DNA of 64,000 bases. Source: Guptibacillus hwajinpoensis (GTDB taxonomy: Bacteria; Bacillota; Bacilli; Bacillales; Guptibacillaceae). The stretch lies in NCBI RefSeq assembly GCF_020524165.1, contig NZ_JAIVKU010000003.1, positions 576,135 through 640,134 of the forward strand, in the 5' to 3' direction. Below the pieces are notes generated by a model that searched no databases, was not told the DNA's origin, and was given only the letters and a program-made list of their open reading frames with translations. This document shows positions 1-8,601 of the stretch, one piece after another. Both the position numbers and the translations under genes were made by a program. Within the stretch, counting starts at the first letter, position 1, and each line of letters opens with the position of its first letter.

Positions 1-8
1 AGTTTCAT
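1..8 (-). CDS. Start of a divergent gene that runs off the left edge
   Basis: On the minus strand an ATG (complement of 6-8) follows a strong AGGAGG-type ribosome binding site (complement of about 12-19) at good spacing, so a leftward gene begins here. Only Met-Lys is inside the window, so the product cannot be read. In B. subtilis the neighbours on this side of nifZ are braB and ezrA; that is only a positional hint. Confidence 0.45.
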
Positions 9-218
9 AATGGCCTCCTGAATCAACTGTTTAACATGTCCTAATTTTCGGACTTCATATTAACACAATTAGGCGGTGAATCATAACGTTTCTATGAATG
101 ATTAATTATTCTGACTATTTATCTCCTTTTAATATAGGGGATAACAATGTTTTGGTAATATCCCCCATGGCAGAACGCCTTGCAAATAAACGAATTCTCT
201 CTCCTTAAGTTGGAATAA

Positions 219-247
219 TTGATTTGGTAATTGCTATAACCTATGGT
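219..247 (+). promoter_or_regulatory. Possible SigA promoter for nifZ-thiI
   Basis: TTGATT at 219-224 and TATGGT at 242-247 are separated by 17 bp, ending 45 bp before the nifZ start. Both hexamers are imperfect. The remaining DNA from 9 to 218 shows only a 7-bp inverted repeat (CCTAATT at 40-46 with AATTAGG at 67-73), which would lie in the leader of the leftward gene. Confidence 0.35.
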
Positions 248-291
248 AGGATTATTAGTTGGAAATAAAAGATGACTGAAGGTGTCATAAT

Positions 292-1431
292 ATGATTTAT
301 TTGGATAATAGTGCTACTACGAAACCTTATGAAGAAGCACTTGTTGCTTTTCGCACAGCTTCTGAAAAGTTCTTTGCAAATCCTTCTTCTCTTCATCGAA
401 AAGGGGGGGAGGCGGAAAGACTTCTTCGTCAAGCAAGGTCAAGCATTGCAGATTTGTTGCATGTTAAAATAAATGAAATCATCTTTACATCGGGTGGAAC
501 TGAAAGTAATAACCTCGCAATTAAAGGGACAGCGTTACAGTATTTGAATCAGGGGAAACATCTGATCACTAGCAGTATTGAGCACGCGTCTACCTTAGAG
601 GCATTTCGACAACTGGAATCACTTGGGTTTAAAGTAACTTACCTAGCTGTTGATCAAGAGGGGAAGATTTCTTTAGACGAGCTAGAAGCTGCACTTACTT
701 CCGATACGATTCTTGTTTCGATTATGCATGTGAATAATGAGTTAGGATCGATTCAACCGATTAAAGAGATCGGACAGGTAATAAAGCAGAAATCACGTGC
801 GCTTTTTCACATTGATGATGTCCAAGGTATTGGAAAAATTCCGCTCGATTTCGATGGCGTTAATGCTGACTTAGTTTCATACTCAGCCCATAAGTTTCAC
901 GGGTTAAAAGGCAATGGTTTACTCATTAAGCGAGAGAAACTTGTCTTATTTCCACTCCTCTCAGGTGGAGGGCAGGAACAGGAGATTCGTTCAGGAACGG
1001 AAAATGGTCCAGGTATTGTTGCAATGGCAAAGGCGCTTCGCTTGTATTTAAATAAAGCAAAAGTTCATAAAGACACACTAGAAATGCTAAGAAGGGAATT
1101 GTTTGAAGATCTATCAAAAGTAGATGGAGTCGAGTTAAATAGTACTCTCTTTGGTGCACCGCATATCGTGAATTTTTCCGTCCCCGGTGTTAAACCAGAA
1201 GTACTCATTCATACCCTCGAGGAAAAAGATATTTATGTTTCGACACGTTCAGCGTGTTCATCAAAAACCGCCGAAGCAAGCCATGTCTTAACAGCGGCTG
1301 GTCTATCCGAAATACGAGCAAAATCTGCCATTCGAATTAGTCTTTCATTTGAAACGACAAAAGATCAAATCGACCTGTTTCTTAAAGAATTGAAAACGGC
1401 AGTACCAAAACTAAAACAAATAATGAGGTAA
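292..1431 (+). CDS. nifZ: Cysteine desulfurase paired with ThiI (NifS/IscS family)
   Basis: PLP-dependent class V aminotransferase-fold enzyme that takes sulfur from cysteine as an enzyme-bound persulfide. At 379 aa it has the family length. It starts MIYLDNSATT, carries the PLP lysine in SAHKFHG (Lys201) and the persulfide cysteine in RSACSS (Cys322). ThiI begins 5 bp downstream and its ribosome binding site lies in the end of this gene, so the two are co-translated. That pairing, known from B. subtilis NifZ-ThiI, points to sulfur transfer to ThiI for 4-thiouridine in tRNA rather than general Fe-S assembly. The role is inferred from family and context. Confidence 0.95.
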   Translation: MIYLDNSATTKPYEEALVAFRTASEKFFANPSSLHRKGGEAERLLRQARSSIADLLHVKINEIIFTSGGTESNNLAIKGTALQYLNQGKHLITSSIEHASTLEAFRQLESLGFKVTYLAVDQEGKISLDELEAALTSDTILVSIMHVNNELGSIQPIKEIGQVIKQKSRALFHIDDVQGIGKIPLDFDGVNADLVSYSAHKFHGLKGNGLLIKREKLVLFPLLSGGGQEQEIRSGTENGPGIVAMAKALRLYLNKAKVHKDTLEMLRRELFEDLSKVDGVELNSTLFGAPHIVNFSVPGVKPEVLIHTLEEKDIYVSTRSACSSKTAEASHVLTAAGLSEIRAKSAIRISLSFETTKDQIDLFLKELKTAVPKLKQIMR

Positions 1432-1436
1432 TCGCT

Positions 1437-2633
1437 ATGTATGATCATATCATTCTTCGCTACGGTGAAATTTCTCTAAAAGGAAAAAACAGAAAAGGCT
1501 TTATTACATCTTTGAAAAAAAGAGTGAAGCAAGTATTGTCAGATTACCCGGCAATTGAAGTACATCAATCTTTTGATCGGATGATTGTAAAACTTAATGG
1601 TGAAGACCCAGAACCAATTCTAAAGAAACTTAAAACAATTTTTGGAATTCATTCTTTAAGTATTGCCATTAAAACAGAACACGACCTAAACTTAATTAAA
1701 GAAAAAGCATTACAGCTAGTAAAAGATCAAATGGGCAACGCGAGCATGACATTTAAGGTTACGGTTAGAAGACCTTTCAAACAGTTTCCACACCGTTCCC
1801 AGGATATGAACCGAGATATAGGTGGATATGTACTTAGTCACACAGAGAAATTGACTGTGGACGTCCACAATCCTGATATGGAATTGAAAGTAGAAGTGAA
1901 GCAGGACGGCACTTATCTAAGTTGCAACAATTCTGAAGGTGCAGGGGGTCTACCTACTGTGCAAGAGAATAAGGTCATGTTAATGTTATCCGGTGGTATT
2001 GATAGCCCTGTCGCAGGCTATCTTACAATGAAACGAGGCGTAAAAGTGGAGGCTGTACATTTTCATAGTCCCCCCTTTACGAGCGAACGTTCAAGACAGA
2101 AAGTGGAGGATCTTGTTAAAGTTCTTTCTCGCTATGGTGGCGACATTCGACTTCATGTTGTGCCATTTACCAATACCCAAAAAGCCATTCAAAAAGAAAT
2201 GCCAGATAACTACAGTATGACGATTATGAGAAGAATGATGATGCGGATTACTGAAAAGCTTGCTGAAAATAATAATGCTCTTGCTATTGCAACAGGAGAA
2301 AGCCTCGGACAGGTTGCGAGTCAAACAATTCAGAGTATGAATACCATTAATGAAGTAACGAACTATCCTGTTTTAAGACCTCTTATTTCAATGGATAAAA
2401 TTGAAATCATGAAAATTTCAAGAGCGATTGATTTGTATGATATCTCCATTCGTCCATATGAAGATTGTTGTACGGTATTTTTACCTGAAGCGCCAAAAAC
2501 AAAACCTAAACGTGAGCACGCTAATAAATTTGAACAATACTTACCGGTAGATGAACTTGTCGAGGAAGCGGTAAATGGAGTAGAAACAATCATCATTAAA
2601 GAAAAAGACGATTCCTTTAGTGAGTTGCTGTAG
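1437..2633 (+). CDS. thiI: tRNA 4-thiouridine synthetase ThiI
   Basis: Makes 4-thiouridine at position 8 of tRNA by adenylating the uridine and accepting sulfur from the partner desulfurase. The 398-aa protein has an N-terminal ferredoxin-like and THUMP region (about 1-165) and a PP-loop ATP pyrophosphatase domain with SGGIDSP at about 184-190. There is no C-terminal rhodanese domain, as in Bacillus and unlike E. coli, so it must rely on the persulfide of the upstream NifZ. The ATG follows GAGGT inside the nifZ end; no other start fits as well. Confidence 0.96.
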   Translation: MYDHIILRYGEISLKGKNRKGFITSLKKRVKQVLSDYPAIEVHQSFDRMIVKLNGEDPEPILKKLKTIFGIHSLSIAIKTEHDLNLIKEKALQLVKDQMGNASMTFKVTVRRPFKQFPHRSQDMNRDIGGYVLSHTEKLTVDVHNPDMELKVEVKQDGTYLSCNNSEGAGGLPTVQENKVMLMLSGGIDSPVAGYLTMKRGVKVEAVHFHSPPFTSERSRQKVEDLVKVLSRYGGDIRLHVVPFTNTQKAIQKEMPDNYSMTIMRRMMMRITEKLAENNNALAIATGESLGQVASQTIQSMNTINEVTNYPVLRPLISMDKIEIMKISRAIDLYDISIRPYEDCCTVFLPEAPKTKPKREHANKFEQYLPVDELVEEAVNGVETIIIKEKDDSFSELL

Positions 2634-2669
2634 ACTTCCAGCATTTGACCACACTGCCATAAGTTAATG

Positions 2670-2700
2670 TGGATAACACCCACTTGTCTATCACATGATA
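2670..2700 (+). promoter_or_regulatory. Possible SigG forespore promoter of the SASP gene
   Basis: TGGATA at 2670-2675 and CATGATA at 2694-2700 are separated by 18 bp, close to the SigG pattern (TGnATA, 18 bp, CATnnTA). A start about 7 nt downstream would leave a very short leader, so the call is tentative. A SigG promoter is expected for a spore SASP gene. Confidence 0.45.
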
Positions 2701-2722
2701 TTGGCAAGGAGGTGAATAACTC

Positions 2723-2923
2723 ATGGCAAATAACAGCTCAAACAAACTTGTGGTACCTGGTGTACAGCAAGCTTTAGATCAAATGAAATATGAAATTGCA
2801 TCTGAATTTGGCGTGAATCTTGGTCCTGATTCAACTTCACGTTCAAATGGTTCTGTTGGTGGCGAGATCACAAAGCGTCTTGTACAGCAGTCTGAACAGC
2901 AGTTTGGAGGATACTCCAAATAA
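2723..2923 (+). CDS. sspA: Alpha/beta-type small acid-soluble spore protein
   Basis: A 66-aa DNA-binding spore core protein that coats and protects DNA in the dormant spore and is degraded at germination. Family marks are visible: [18 protein letters not shown], the EFGV segment around the usual Gpr protease site, and the C-terminal [14 protein letters not shown]. An AAGGAGGTG ribosome binding site lies 8 bp before the ATG. It sits between thiI and the acyl-CoA synthetase as sspA does in B. subtilis, and is followed at once by a perfect terminator, so it is monocistronic. Which of the several SASP paralogues it is cannot be decided here. Confidence 0.95.
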   Translation: MANNSSNKLVVPGVQQALDQMKYEIASEFGVNLGPDSTSRSNGSVGGEITKRLVQQSEQQFGGYSK

Positions 2924-2940
2924 TTGAATAAATTGGCTCG

Positions 2941-2971
2941 GAGGAAGATGCACCTGCATCTTCCTCTTTTT
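2941..2971 (+). terminator. Terminator of the SASP gene
   Basis: A perfect 12-bp stem (GAGGAAGATGCA with TGCATCTTCCTC, 2-nt loop) is followed by TTTTT. Confidence 0.92.
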
Positions 2972-3031
2972 CGGTTTGTTCATTCTTGGTGAAGTCATAG
3001 CGAGTTGTCAATTCCGTTTCATATGAATGGA

Positions 3032-3060
3032 TTCAAAACTTTCGTACTTTTGTGTATAAT
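3032..3060 (+). promoter_or_regulatory. SigA promoter of the acyl-CoA synthetase gene
   Basis: TTCAAA (3032-3037), 17 bp and a perfect TATAAT (3055-3060), 30 bp before the start codon. Confidence 0.65.
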
Positions 3061-3090
3061 ATAACTATTACATAATAGAGGAGGCATACT

Positions 3091-4668
3091 ATGCAAGACT
3101 TAATTGCACCAGAATATTATAATTTAACAAGTGAAATGGAGCGCTTCGTTTCTAACGAAGACAAGGTTGCTTTAAAATGGCGAAGCGATCAAGGTCATGA
3201 GCAGGAAATCACATACAAGCGTTTATTTGAAAAGGCGAACCGCATGGCTGGCGCTTTAACAAGTGAAGGGTTAGCACCACAAGATCGCGTTCTCATTATG
3301 ATGCCTAGACTAATTGATACATACGCTGTCTACATTGCCTGTCTAAAAGCTGGTCTTGTTGTTATTCCCTCCTCGGAGATGTTGCGAAAGAAGGATTTAG
3401 TCTATCGAATCAATCATTCAGAAGCGAAGGCAGTTATCTGTGAATCACAGTTGACTGAAGCATTTGCAGGTGTAGAAGCCGAAGCCCCCTCATTAAAATA
3501 TAAGTTTAGTGTAGGAGAGAAGGCGGAAGGATGGATTTCCTTACTTCAGAAATCCGAAAATGAAAGCGCTTCTTTTGAAGGTGTGAAAACATTACGTGAT
3601 GATATGGCATTTCTTTCCTATACCTCAGGTACAACCGGCAATCCTAAAGGAGTGGTTCATAGTCATGGATGGGCCTATGCTCACCTAAGAACTTCTTCTT
3701 CGTCCTGGCTTGATATTCAGGAAGGGGATCATGTATGGGCAACCGCCGGACCTGGCTGGCAAAAGTGGATATGGAGCCCATTTGTTGCTACTTTAGGTAG
3801 TGGAGCTACTGGGTTCTTATACAGTGGTAAGTTTGATCCTGAAGCGTATTTAGGTTTTCTTTCTAAATATGACATTAATGTTCTATGTTGTACCCCAACA
3901 GAATACCGATTAATGGCCAAAGTAGATGGTTTGGAACGCTTTAAGCTACCTGCGCTCCGAAGTGCAGTGTCAGCCGGAGAGCCACTTAACCGGGAAGTGA
4001 TTGATACGTTCAGAAAGCATTTCCAAATCGATGTAAGAGACGGCTACGGTCAAACGGAAAATACGTTGCTTGTTGGCATTCTAAAAGGGATGAAAGTGAA
4101 ACCAGGGTCGATGGGGAAACCAACGCCAGGAAACCAGGTAGAAATTATCAATGAAGAGGGACAACCTGTTCAAGTTGGGGAAGTTGGAGATATTGCCGTG
4201 CATAAAGATGTGCCAGCTCTCTTCAAAAAGTACTATCAAGATCAAGAGCGCACACAGATGGCATATAGAGGAGATTATTATTTAACAGGGGATAAGGCAT
4301 CTAAAGATGAAGATGGTTATTTCTGGTTTGAGGGCAGAGGTGATGACATTATCATTAGTTCCGGCTATACGATTGGACCTTTTGAAGTAGAAGATGCTCT
4401 CGTGAAACATCCAGTCGTTCAAGAATGCGCTGTTGTAGCAAGTCCAGATGAAGTAAGAGGAAATATCGTCAAAGCTTACGTTGTATTAAAAGATGCCAGT
4501 CAGGCAGGAGATGCGCTAACTCGAGAGCTTCAAGATCATGTAAAAGCGTTGACGGCTCCATATAAATACCCTCGTAAAATTGAATTTATCGAAGAACTTC
4601 CTAAGACAACGTCTGGAAAGATAAGAAGAATTGAACTTCGCCAAAAAGAAACGCAGGGTGCGTCATAA
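3091..4668 (+). CDS. ytcI: Acyl-CoA synthetase, AMP-forming (YtcI-like)
   Basis: ANL-superfamily ligase that activates a carboxylic acid to its CoA thioester through an acyl-adenylate. Over 525 aa the P-loop-like signature SYTSGTTGNPKGV (about 178-190), the YGQTEN motif (about 321-326), LTGDKA and the C-terminal hinge EGRGDDII are visible, with the catalytic lysine in TTSGKIRR near the end. It resembles acetyl- and medium-chain acyl-CoA synthetases; the substrate cannot be read from sequence. It has its own promoter and terminator and follows the SASP gene as ytcI follows sspA in B. subtilis. Confidence 0.85.
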   Translation: MQDLIAPEYYNLTSEMERFVSNEDKVALKWRSDQGHEQEITYKRLFEKANRMAGALTSEGLAPQDRVLIMMPRLIDTYAVYIACLKAGLVVIPSSEMLRKKDLVYRINHSEAKAVICESQLTEAFAGVEAEAPSLKYKFSVGEKAEGWISLLQKSENESASFEGVKTLRDDMAFLSYTSGTTGNPKGVVHSHGWAYAHLRTSSSSWLDIQEGDHVWATAGPGWQKWIWSPFVATLGSGATGFLYSGKFDPEAYLGFLSKYDINVLCCTPTEYRLMAKVDGLERFKLPALRSAVSAGEPLNREVIDTFRKHFQIDVRDGYGQTENTLLVGILKGMKVKPGSMGKPTPGNQVEIINEEGQPVQVGEVGDIAVHKDVPALFKKYYQDQERTQMAYRGDYYLTGDKASKDEDGYFWFEGRGDDIIISSGYTIGPFEVEDALVKHPVVQECAVVASPDEVRGNIVKAYVVLKDASQAGDALTRELQDHVKALTAPYKYPRKIEFIEELPKTTSGKIRRIELRQKETQGAS

Positions 4669-4701
4669 GAAAGAGTATTGAATAAGATCTTTTAGATAAG
4701 A

Positions 4702-4734
4702 GAAGAAGAGGACCGGTTATCGGTCCTCTTCTTC
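4702..4734. terminator. Bidirectional terminator between ytcI and murG2
   Basis: A 14-bp perfect stem (GAAGAAGAGGACCG with its complement, GTTAT loop) lies between convergent genes. It abuts the stop codon of the leftward gene. Pyrimidine-rich tracts follow on either side. Confidence 0.8.
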
Positions 4735-5802
4735 TTATTTTGCGTGGCTCTTAATTAATGCTTCGATTTTATTTGCTTGATCCCCCGCATTGTCCTGTTC
4801 CATTGCTTTTAAGTAAGTTGAGCGCTTTTCGTAGGTTTCGCGTACTAATCTTAAAAAAGAAGTGTCAGTTAAATCTTCTTCTAACAAAACGTTCGCATAG
4901 CCTGATTTCTGAAATGATTGCGCATTTAAGATTTGGTCTCCTCGACTTGCTGCTCTTGATAAAGGAATGAGTAACATTGGTTTCTTTAATGCAAGAAACT
5001 CAAAGATGGAGTTAGATCCAGCTCTCGAAACAATTAAGTCAGCCATTGCTAACAAGTCAGGGAGCTCATCTGTGACATATTCAAATTGCTTGTAACCTTT
5101 CATTTGTAGCGTTTCATCGACCTGGCCTTTACCGGTAAGGTGAAGGATATCGAATGTTTGTAGCAACTGATCAAGCTGGTGGCGAACGGCTTCGTTAATT
5201 CGCTTGGCTCCAAGACTCCCCCCCATTATGAGCATAACTGGCTTTGTTCCACTAAATTCAGCGAAGGAAAGTCCTTTTGATCGGTCCCCGCTTTTTAATT
5301 CGTCTCGCACGACAGCTCCAATATATTCGGCTTTATTTTCAGGAAGATGTTTGACCGTTTCCGGGAAAGTGGTGCACACTTTTGATGCGAAAGGAATCGC
5401 GACTTTATTGGCAAGACCAGGCGTTAAATCAGATTCATGAATAATGACAGGTACGCCGTTCATTTTTCCTGCTATGACAACAGGGACAGAAACAAATCCA
5501 CCTTTCGAGAAGATAACAGAAGGTTTTTCTCGTTTTATAATGGAGAAAGCTTCTCCAACGCCTTTGACTACTTTAAAAGGATCTTTAAAGTTATTCCAAT
5601 CAAAGTATCTTCTTAGTTTACCGGTAGCCACGTGATGGTACGTAACACCTTTAACAGGTTCAATGAGCTGTCGTTCAATCCCTTTTTCCGATCCGATATA
5701 ATGGATATCCCAATCGTCTTCTAAAAAACGTGGAATAAGAGCTAAATTAACTGTGACGTGTCCGGCCGAGCCGCCGCCTGTAAATAATATTTTCTTCTTC
5801 AA
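4735..5802 (-). CDS. murG2: MurG-like UDP-GlcNAc glycosyltransferase (second MurG copy)
   Basis: GT28-family glycosyltransferase of the MurG type, which adds GlcNAc to undecaprenyl-PP-MurNAc-pentapeptide at the inner face of the membrane. The 355-aa protein has an N-terminal glycine-rich loop (GGGSAGHV, a variant of GGTGGH), the GGF.SVP and [12 protein letters not shown] segments, MGGSLGA and the donor-binding [17 protein letters not shown]. The canonical murG lies in the dcw cell-division cluster, not in this context, so this is probably a second copy like MurG2 of other bacilli. The start is a TTG preceded by GTGAGGA. It stands alone between convergent and divergent neighbours. Confidence 0.82.
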   Translation of the reverse strand: MKKKILFTGGGSAGHVTVNLALIPRFLEDDWDIHYIGSEKGIERQLIEPVKGVTYHHVATGKLRRYFDWNNFKDPFKVVKGVGEAFSIIKREKPSVIFSKGGFVSVPVVIAGKMNGVPVIIHESDLTPGLANKVAIPFASKVCTTFPETVKHLPENKAEYIGAVVRDELKSGDRSKGLSFAEFSGTKPVMLIMGGSLGAKRINEAVRHQLDQLLQTFDILHLTGKGQVDETLQMKGYKQFEYVTDELPDLLAMADLIVSRAGSNSIFEFLALKKPMLLIPLSRAASRGDQILNAQSFQKSGYANVLLEEDLTDTSFLRLVRETYEKRSTYLKAMEQDNAGDQANKIEALIKSHAK

Positions 5803-5854
5803 CGAGATTTCCTCACCTTCAACAATTGTCTTACTCTTTCTCTTAGTTATTCTT

Positions 5855-5882
5855 ATTGTATCATGATTGAAAAATCAACCAA
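5855..5882 (-). promoter_or_regulatory. Possible SigA promoter of murG2
   Basis: On the minus strand TTGGTT (complement of 5877-5882), 16 bp and TACAAT (complement of 5855-5860) lie 53 bp before the TTG start. Confidence 0.5.
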
Positions 5883-5905
5883 GAGTTTGAAGAAAAACCA
5901 GAAGA

Positions 5906-5934
5906 TTCACAGTTTATAATAGGAATGATACAAT
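5906..5934 (+). promoter_or_regulatory. SigA promoter of the ytcJ gene
   Basis: TTCACA (5906-5911), 17 bp and TACAAT (5929-5934), 34 bp before the GTG start and divergent from the murG2 promoter. Confidence 0.6.
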
Positions 5935-5967
5935 AAGCTCACAATTGGCATAAAGGGGAGAACATCA

Positions 5968-7560
5968 GTGGGAACTCTTTGGTTTGGTGGTAAGATTTAT
6001 ACGCTTGAACATGAAAATGAAACAGTAGAAGCTATCTATACAGAAAATGGCCGTGTCAAAAAGGTCGGGTCTAAATCAGAACTCACTTCGATGTTCGAAA
6101 AAGAACTGACAGCGCAACATGATTTAAAAGGTAATGTCATGATTCCTGGTTTTGTAGATAGTCATCTTCATATGATTGGTCATGGAGAAAAGCTACTTCG
6201 ACTTGATTTATCAGAAGCTGATTCCGCAGAAGAAATGAAAAGACTTCTTATAACTAAAGTCAGTGAGGCGGCGCCGAATGAATGGATCATCGGAGAAGGA
6301 TGGAATGAAAACAACTTCCATGATCGTAAAATATTTCATCGAGACGAATTGGATGAAATTGCACCTCAACATCCAATGATGTTAACAAGGGTATGTCGGC
6401 ATGCGATTCTTGCTAACTCGATTGCCCTTCATCTTGCGGGAATTACGGATGAAACCCCAGACCCCGAAGGTGGCGTTATTGTACGAGACAATGATGGTAG
6501 AGCGACGGGATATTTACTTGACCGTGCCCAGGAATTAGTAAAGGATACGATGCCAGAGGTAAGTATTGAATTTCTCGAAAAAGCACTTTCGCGTTCAGTG
6601 GATGATCTTGTAGCTCAAGGGGTGACAGGTGGTCATACGGAAGACTTAAATTATTATGGTGGCTTTACTCGAACGTATGAAACCTTCCTGAATGTCATTA
6701 ATGGACAAAGAAAATTTAGAGCAAATTTACTTGTTCATCATGAAGTTATCGAAGAAATGCGCAAACAAGGACTTGGATTCGGAGATGGAACCAACTATGT
6801 TGAGCTTGGGGCTATGAAAATTTTTGCTGACGGGGCCCTTGGAGGACGTACGGCTTTGCTAAGCCATCCATACAATGATTCTCCTGACACGTCTGGGGTT
6901 GCCATTCATAGCATTGAAGGCCTTACTGAACTTGTGAAGAAAGCAAGAGCTCATGATATGCCGGTTGCCATTCATGTTATTGGAGACCTGGCGCTTGAGT
7001 ATGCAATTGAAGCCATTGAACAGTACCCTGTTCCATACGGCTTAAGAGATCGTCTCATCCATACTCAAGTAGTGCGTGAAGATTTATTGACACGATTAAA
7101 GCAGCTTTCAGTTGTTCTTGATATTCAGCCAAGGTTTGTGGCCTCCGATTTTCCTTGGGTAATGGAACGACTTGGGGAAGAGAGGATGGGTCTTTCTTTT
7201 GCTTGGAAAACGCTTCTTGAAAGTGGGGTTCCCATTGCCGGTGGATCAGATGCGCCAATTGAACCAGTTAACCCATTGATGGGCATTCATGCTGCTGTTA
7301 CACGTAAGCGTTCTGATGAAACACATAATGGGTATTATCCCGAACAAAAGCTGTCGGTGTTTGAGAGCGTCTGTCTTTTCACAAAAGGAAGTGCTTTTGC
7401 GATTGGAAGGGAACGTGAAAGAGGTTTAATTAAGGAAAACTTTGATGCGGATTTCACTGTTTTAGATCGAGATATCTTCCAATGTGATCCAGATCTTATT
7501 CTTCACACAAATGCTGTTATGACGGTTGTTGATGAAACAATTGTGTATGAAAAAGGATGA
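5968..7560 (+). CDS. ytcJ: Amidohydrolase, YtcJ family
   Basis: A 530-aa metal-dependent hydrolase of the amidohydrolase superfamily (Amidohydro_3, YtcJ-like). It shows the metal-binding VDSHLHMIGHG at about 63-73, HVIGD around 339 and GGSDAPIEP near 429, plus a small N- and C-terminal beta domain (GKIYTLEHEN, DADFTVLDRDIF). The GTG start follows AAAGGGGAG at good spacing. Relatives act on cyclic amides and N-acyl compounds, but the substrate is unknown. It is a single gene between its own promoter and a bidirectional terminator. Confidence 0.85.
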   Translation: MGTLWFGGKIYTLEHENETVEAIYTENGRVKKVGSKSELTSMFEKELTAQHDLKGNVMIPGFVDSHLHMIGHGEKLLRLDLSEADSAEEMKRLLITKVSEAAPNEWIIGEGWNENNFHDRKIFHRDELDEIAPQHPMMLTRVCRHAILANSIALHLAGITDETPDPEGGVIVRDNDGRATGYLLDRAQELVKDTMPEVSIEFLEKALSRSVDDLVAQGVTGGHTEDLNYYGGFTRTYETFLNVINGQRKFRANLLVHHEVIEEMRKQGLGFGDGTNYVELGAMKIFADGALGGRTALLSHPYNDSPDTSGVAIHSIEGLTELVKKARAHDMPVAIHVIGDLALEYAIEAIEQYPVPYGLRDRLIHTQVVREDLLTRLKQLSVVLDIQPRFVASDFPWVMERLGEERMGLSFAWKTLLESGVPIAGGSDAPIEPVNPLMGIHAAVTRKRSDETHNGYYPEQKLSVFESVCLFTKGSAFAIGRERERGLIKENFDADFTVLDRDIFQCDPDLILHTNAVMTVVDETIVYEKG

Positions 7561-7569
7561 TATAAGAGA

Positions 7570-7598
7570 AAAGCGCCGCGAGATGCGGCGCTTTTTGT
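7570..7598. terminator. Bidirectional terminator between ytcJ and nadK2
   Basis: A 10-bp stem AAAGCGCCGC with GCGGCGCTTT and a 5-nt loop, followed by a T-rich tract, between convergent genes. Confidence 0.88.
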
Positions 7599-8396
7599 TT
7601 ATAGGAAACTTCTTTGTACTTTATGCCAAAAAGAATTGTTTTTAAGCTTAACCGTTTTAATGCGTTTTTCTGGAATGTGAATTTGAATTTCTCTAGCGTG
7701 TTGAATGCTCATAGCTTCATTATCAATGCCGATAACAGGATAGTCGTTTCCGTCCTGGATCACTTGAAGCGTAAGCGTTCTCTCATCACTTAATAGAAAT
7801 GGAGAGCCGAGCGTGCGGTAATGGTTATTGTTAAGTGAAGCGAGTTCACTTACTTGCATACAAGCAAGTTTGGGGTCTACCACAGCACCATTTACGGATT
7901 TATTGTAGGCCGTACTGCCCGTTGGTGTGGAAACAATGAGACCGTCTCCACGAAATGTTTCGAAATGAAAATCTTCTACATAGACTTCCATAGCAAGTGT
8001 CTTAATGATGGACGAGCGAATTGTACATTCATTCAAGCAAAAGAAAGAGGATTCATTGTTTACTTTTACTTCAATCGTTGGATAGCGACGAACTTCAATA
8101 CCTTCTAATAAAATATCGTCCACCATATTCTGTATGTTATCAATGTGGAAATCACAATAAAATCCGAGTTCTCCAGTAGAAATACCTACATAGAGACAAT
8201 CTTCACGAAAGCCTGTTTTTCGAACGGCTTGAAGGAAAGCACCGTCTCCTCCAATGCTAGCAATAATGCTTGCCTCTTCAGGATTTTCTACTATATGAAA
8301 ATCGTTCTTTTCCGCAAGAGTTTTTAAGGGTTCTACTTTCTCTTGAATTTCTTCTGTCTGTTTATAGAAAAAAAACAAATTTCTTCGATTTGGCAT
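7599..8396 (-). CDS. nadK2: NAD kinase 2
   Basis: Phosphorylates NAD to NADP in the cytoplasm. The 265-aa protein carries the GGDGAFLQA loop with the catalytic aspartate near residue 51, the NECTIR segment (NE.TI block) near 118 and STPTGSTAYNKSVNGA near 157-172, all diagnostic of the family. The length matches B. subtilis YtdI (NadK2), and so does the place between ytcJ and sppA. A GGGAGG ribosome binding site precedes the ATG. Confidence 0.94.
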   Translation of the reverse strand: MPNRRNLFFFYKQTEEIQEKVEPLKTLAEKNDFHIVENPEEASIIASIGGDGAFLQAVRKTGFREDCLYVGISTGELGFYCDFHIDNIQNMVDDILLEGIEVRRYPTIEVKVNNESSFFCLNECTIRSSIIKTLAMEVYVEDFHFETFRGDGLIVSTPTGSTAYNKSVNGAVVDPKLACMQVSELASLNNNHYRTLGSPFLLSDERTLTLQVIQDGNDYPVIGIDNEAMSIQHAREIQIHIPEKRIKTVKLKNNSFWHKVQRSFL

Positions 8397-8539
8397 CTGA
8401 ATTCCTCCCTGTCCAACTGTTAGTCTTCTTTACTTTATCATTATTTGGCTTAAGACTCCATCTCCAATCGCGATCCTAAATTTGTTTCGTTGCTTTTAAG
8501 AAGTGCGCTTCCTTATTTTGTATGGTATTCTCAAAAATA

Positions 8540-8566
8540 TGAAACCACTCAGGCGGTTTCATCGTA
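8540..8566 (+). promoter_or_regulatory. SigW-type promoter of sppA-yteJ
   Basis: TGAAAC (8540-8545), 17 bp and CGTA (8563-8566) match the extracytoplasmic-function SigW pattern. The element overlaps a perfect inverted repeat, ATGAAACC at 8539-8546 with GGTTTCAT at 8555-8562. B. subtilis sppA (yteI) is a known SigW target, which supports the call. Confidence 0.72.
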
Positions 8567-8601
8567 CATAAGAGAGCATCAGGATATAGAGGAGGCTTAT
8601 C

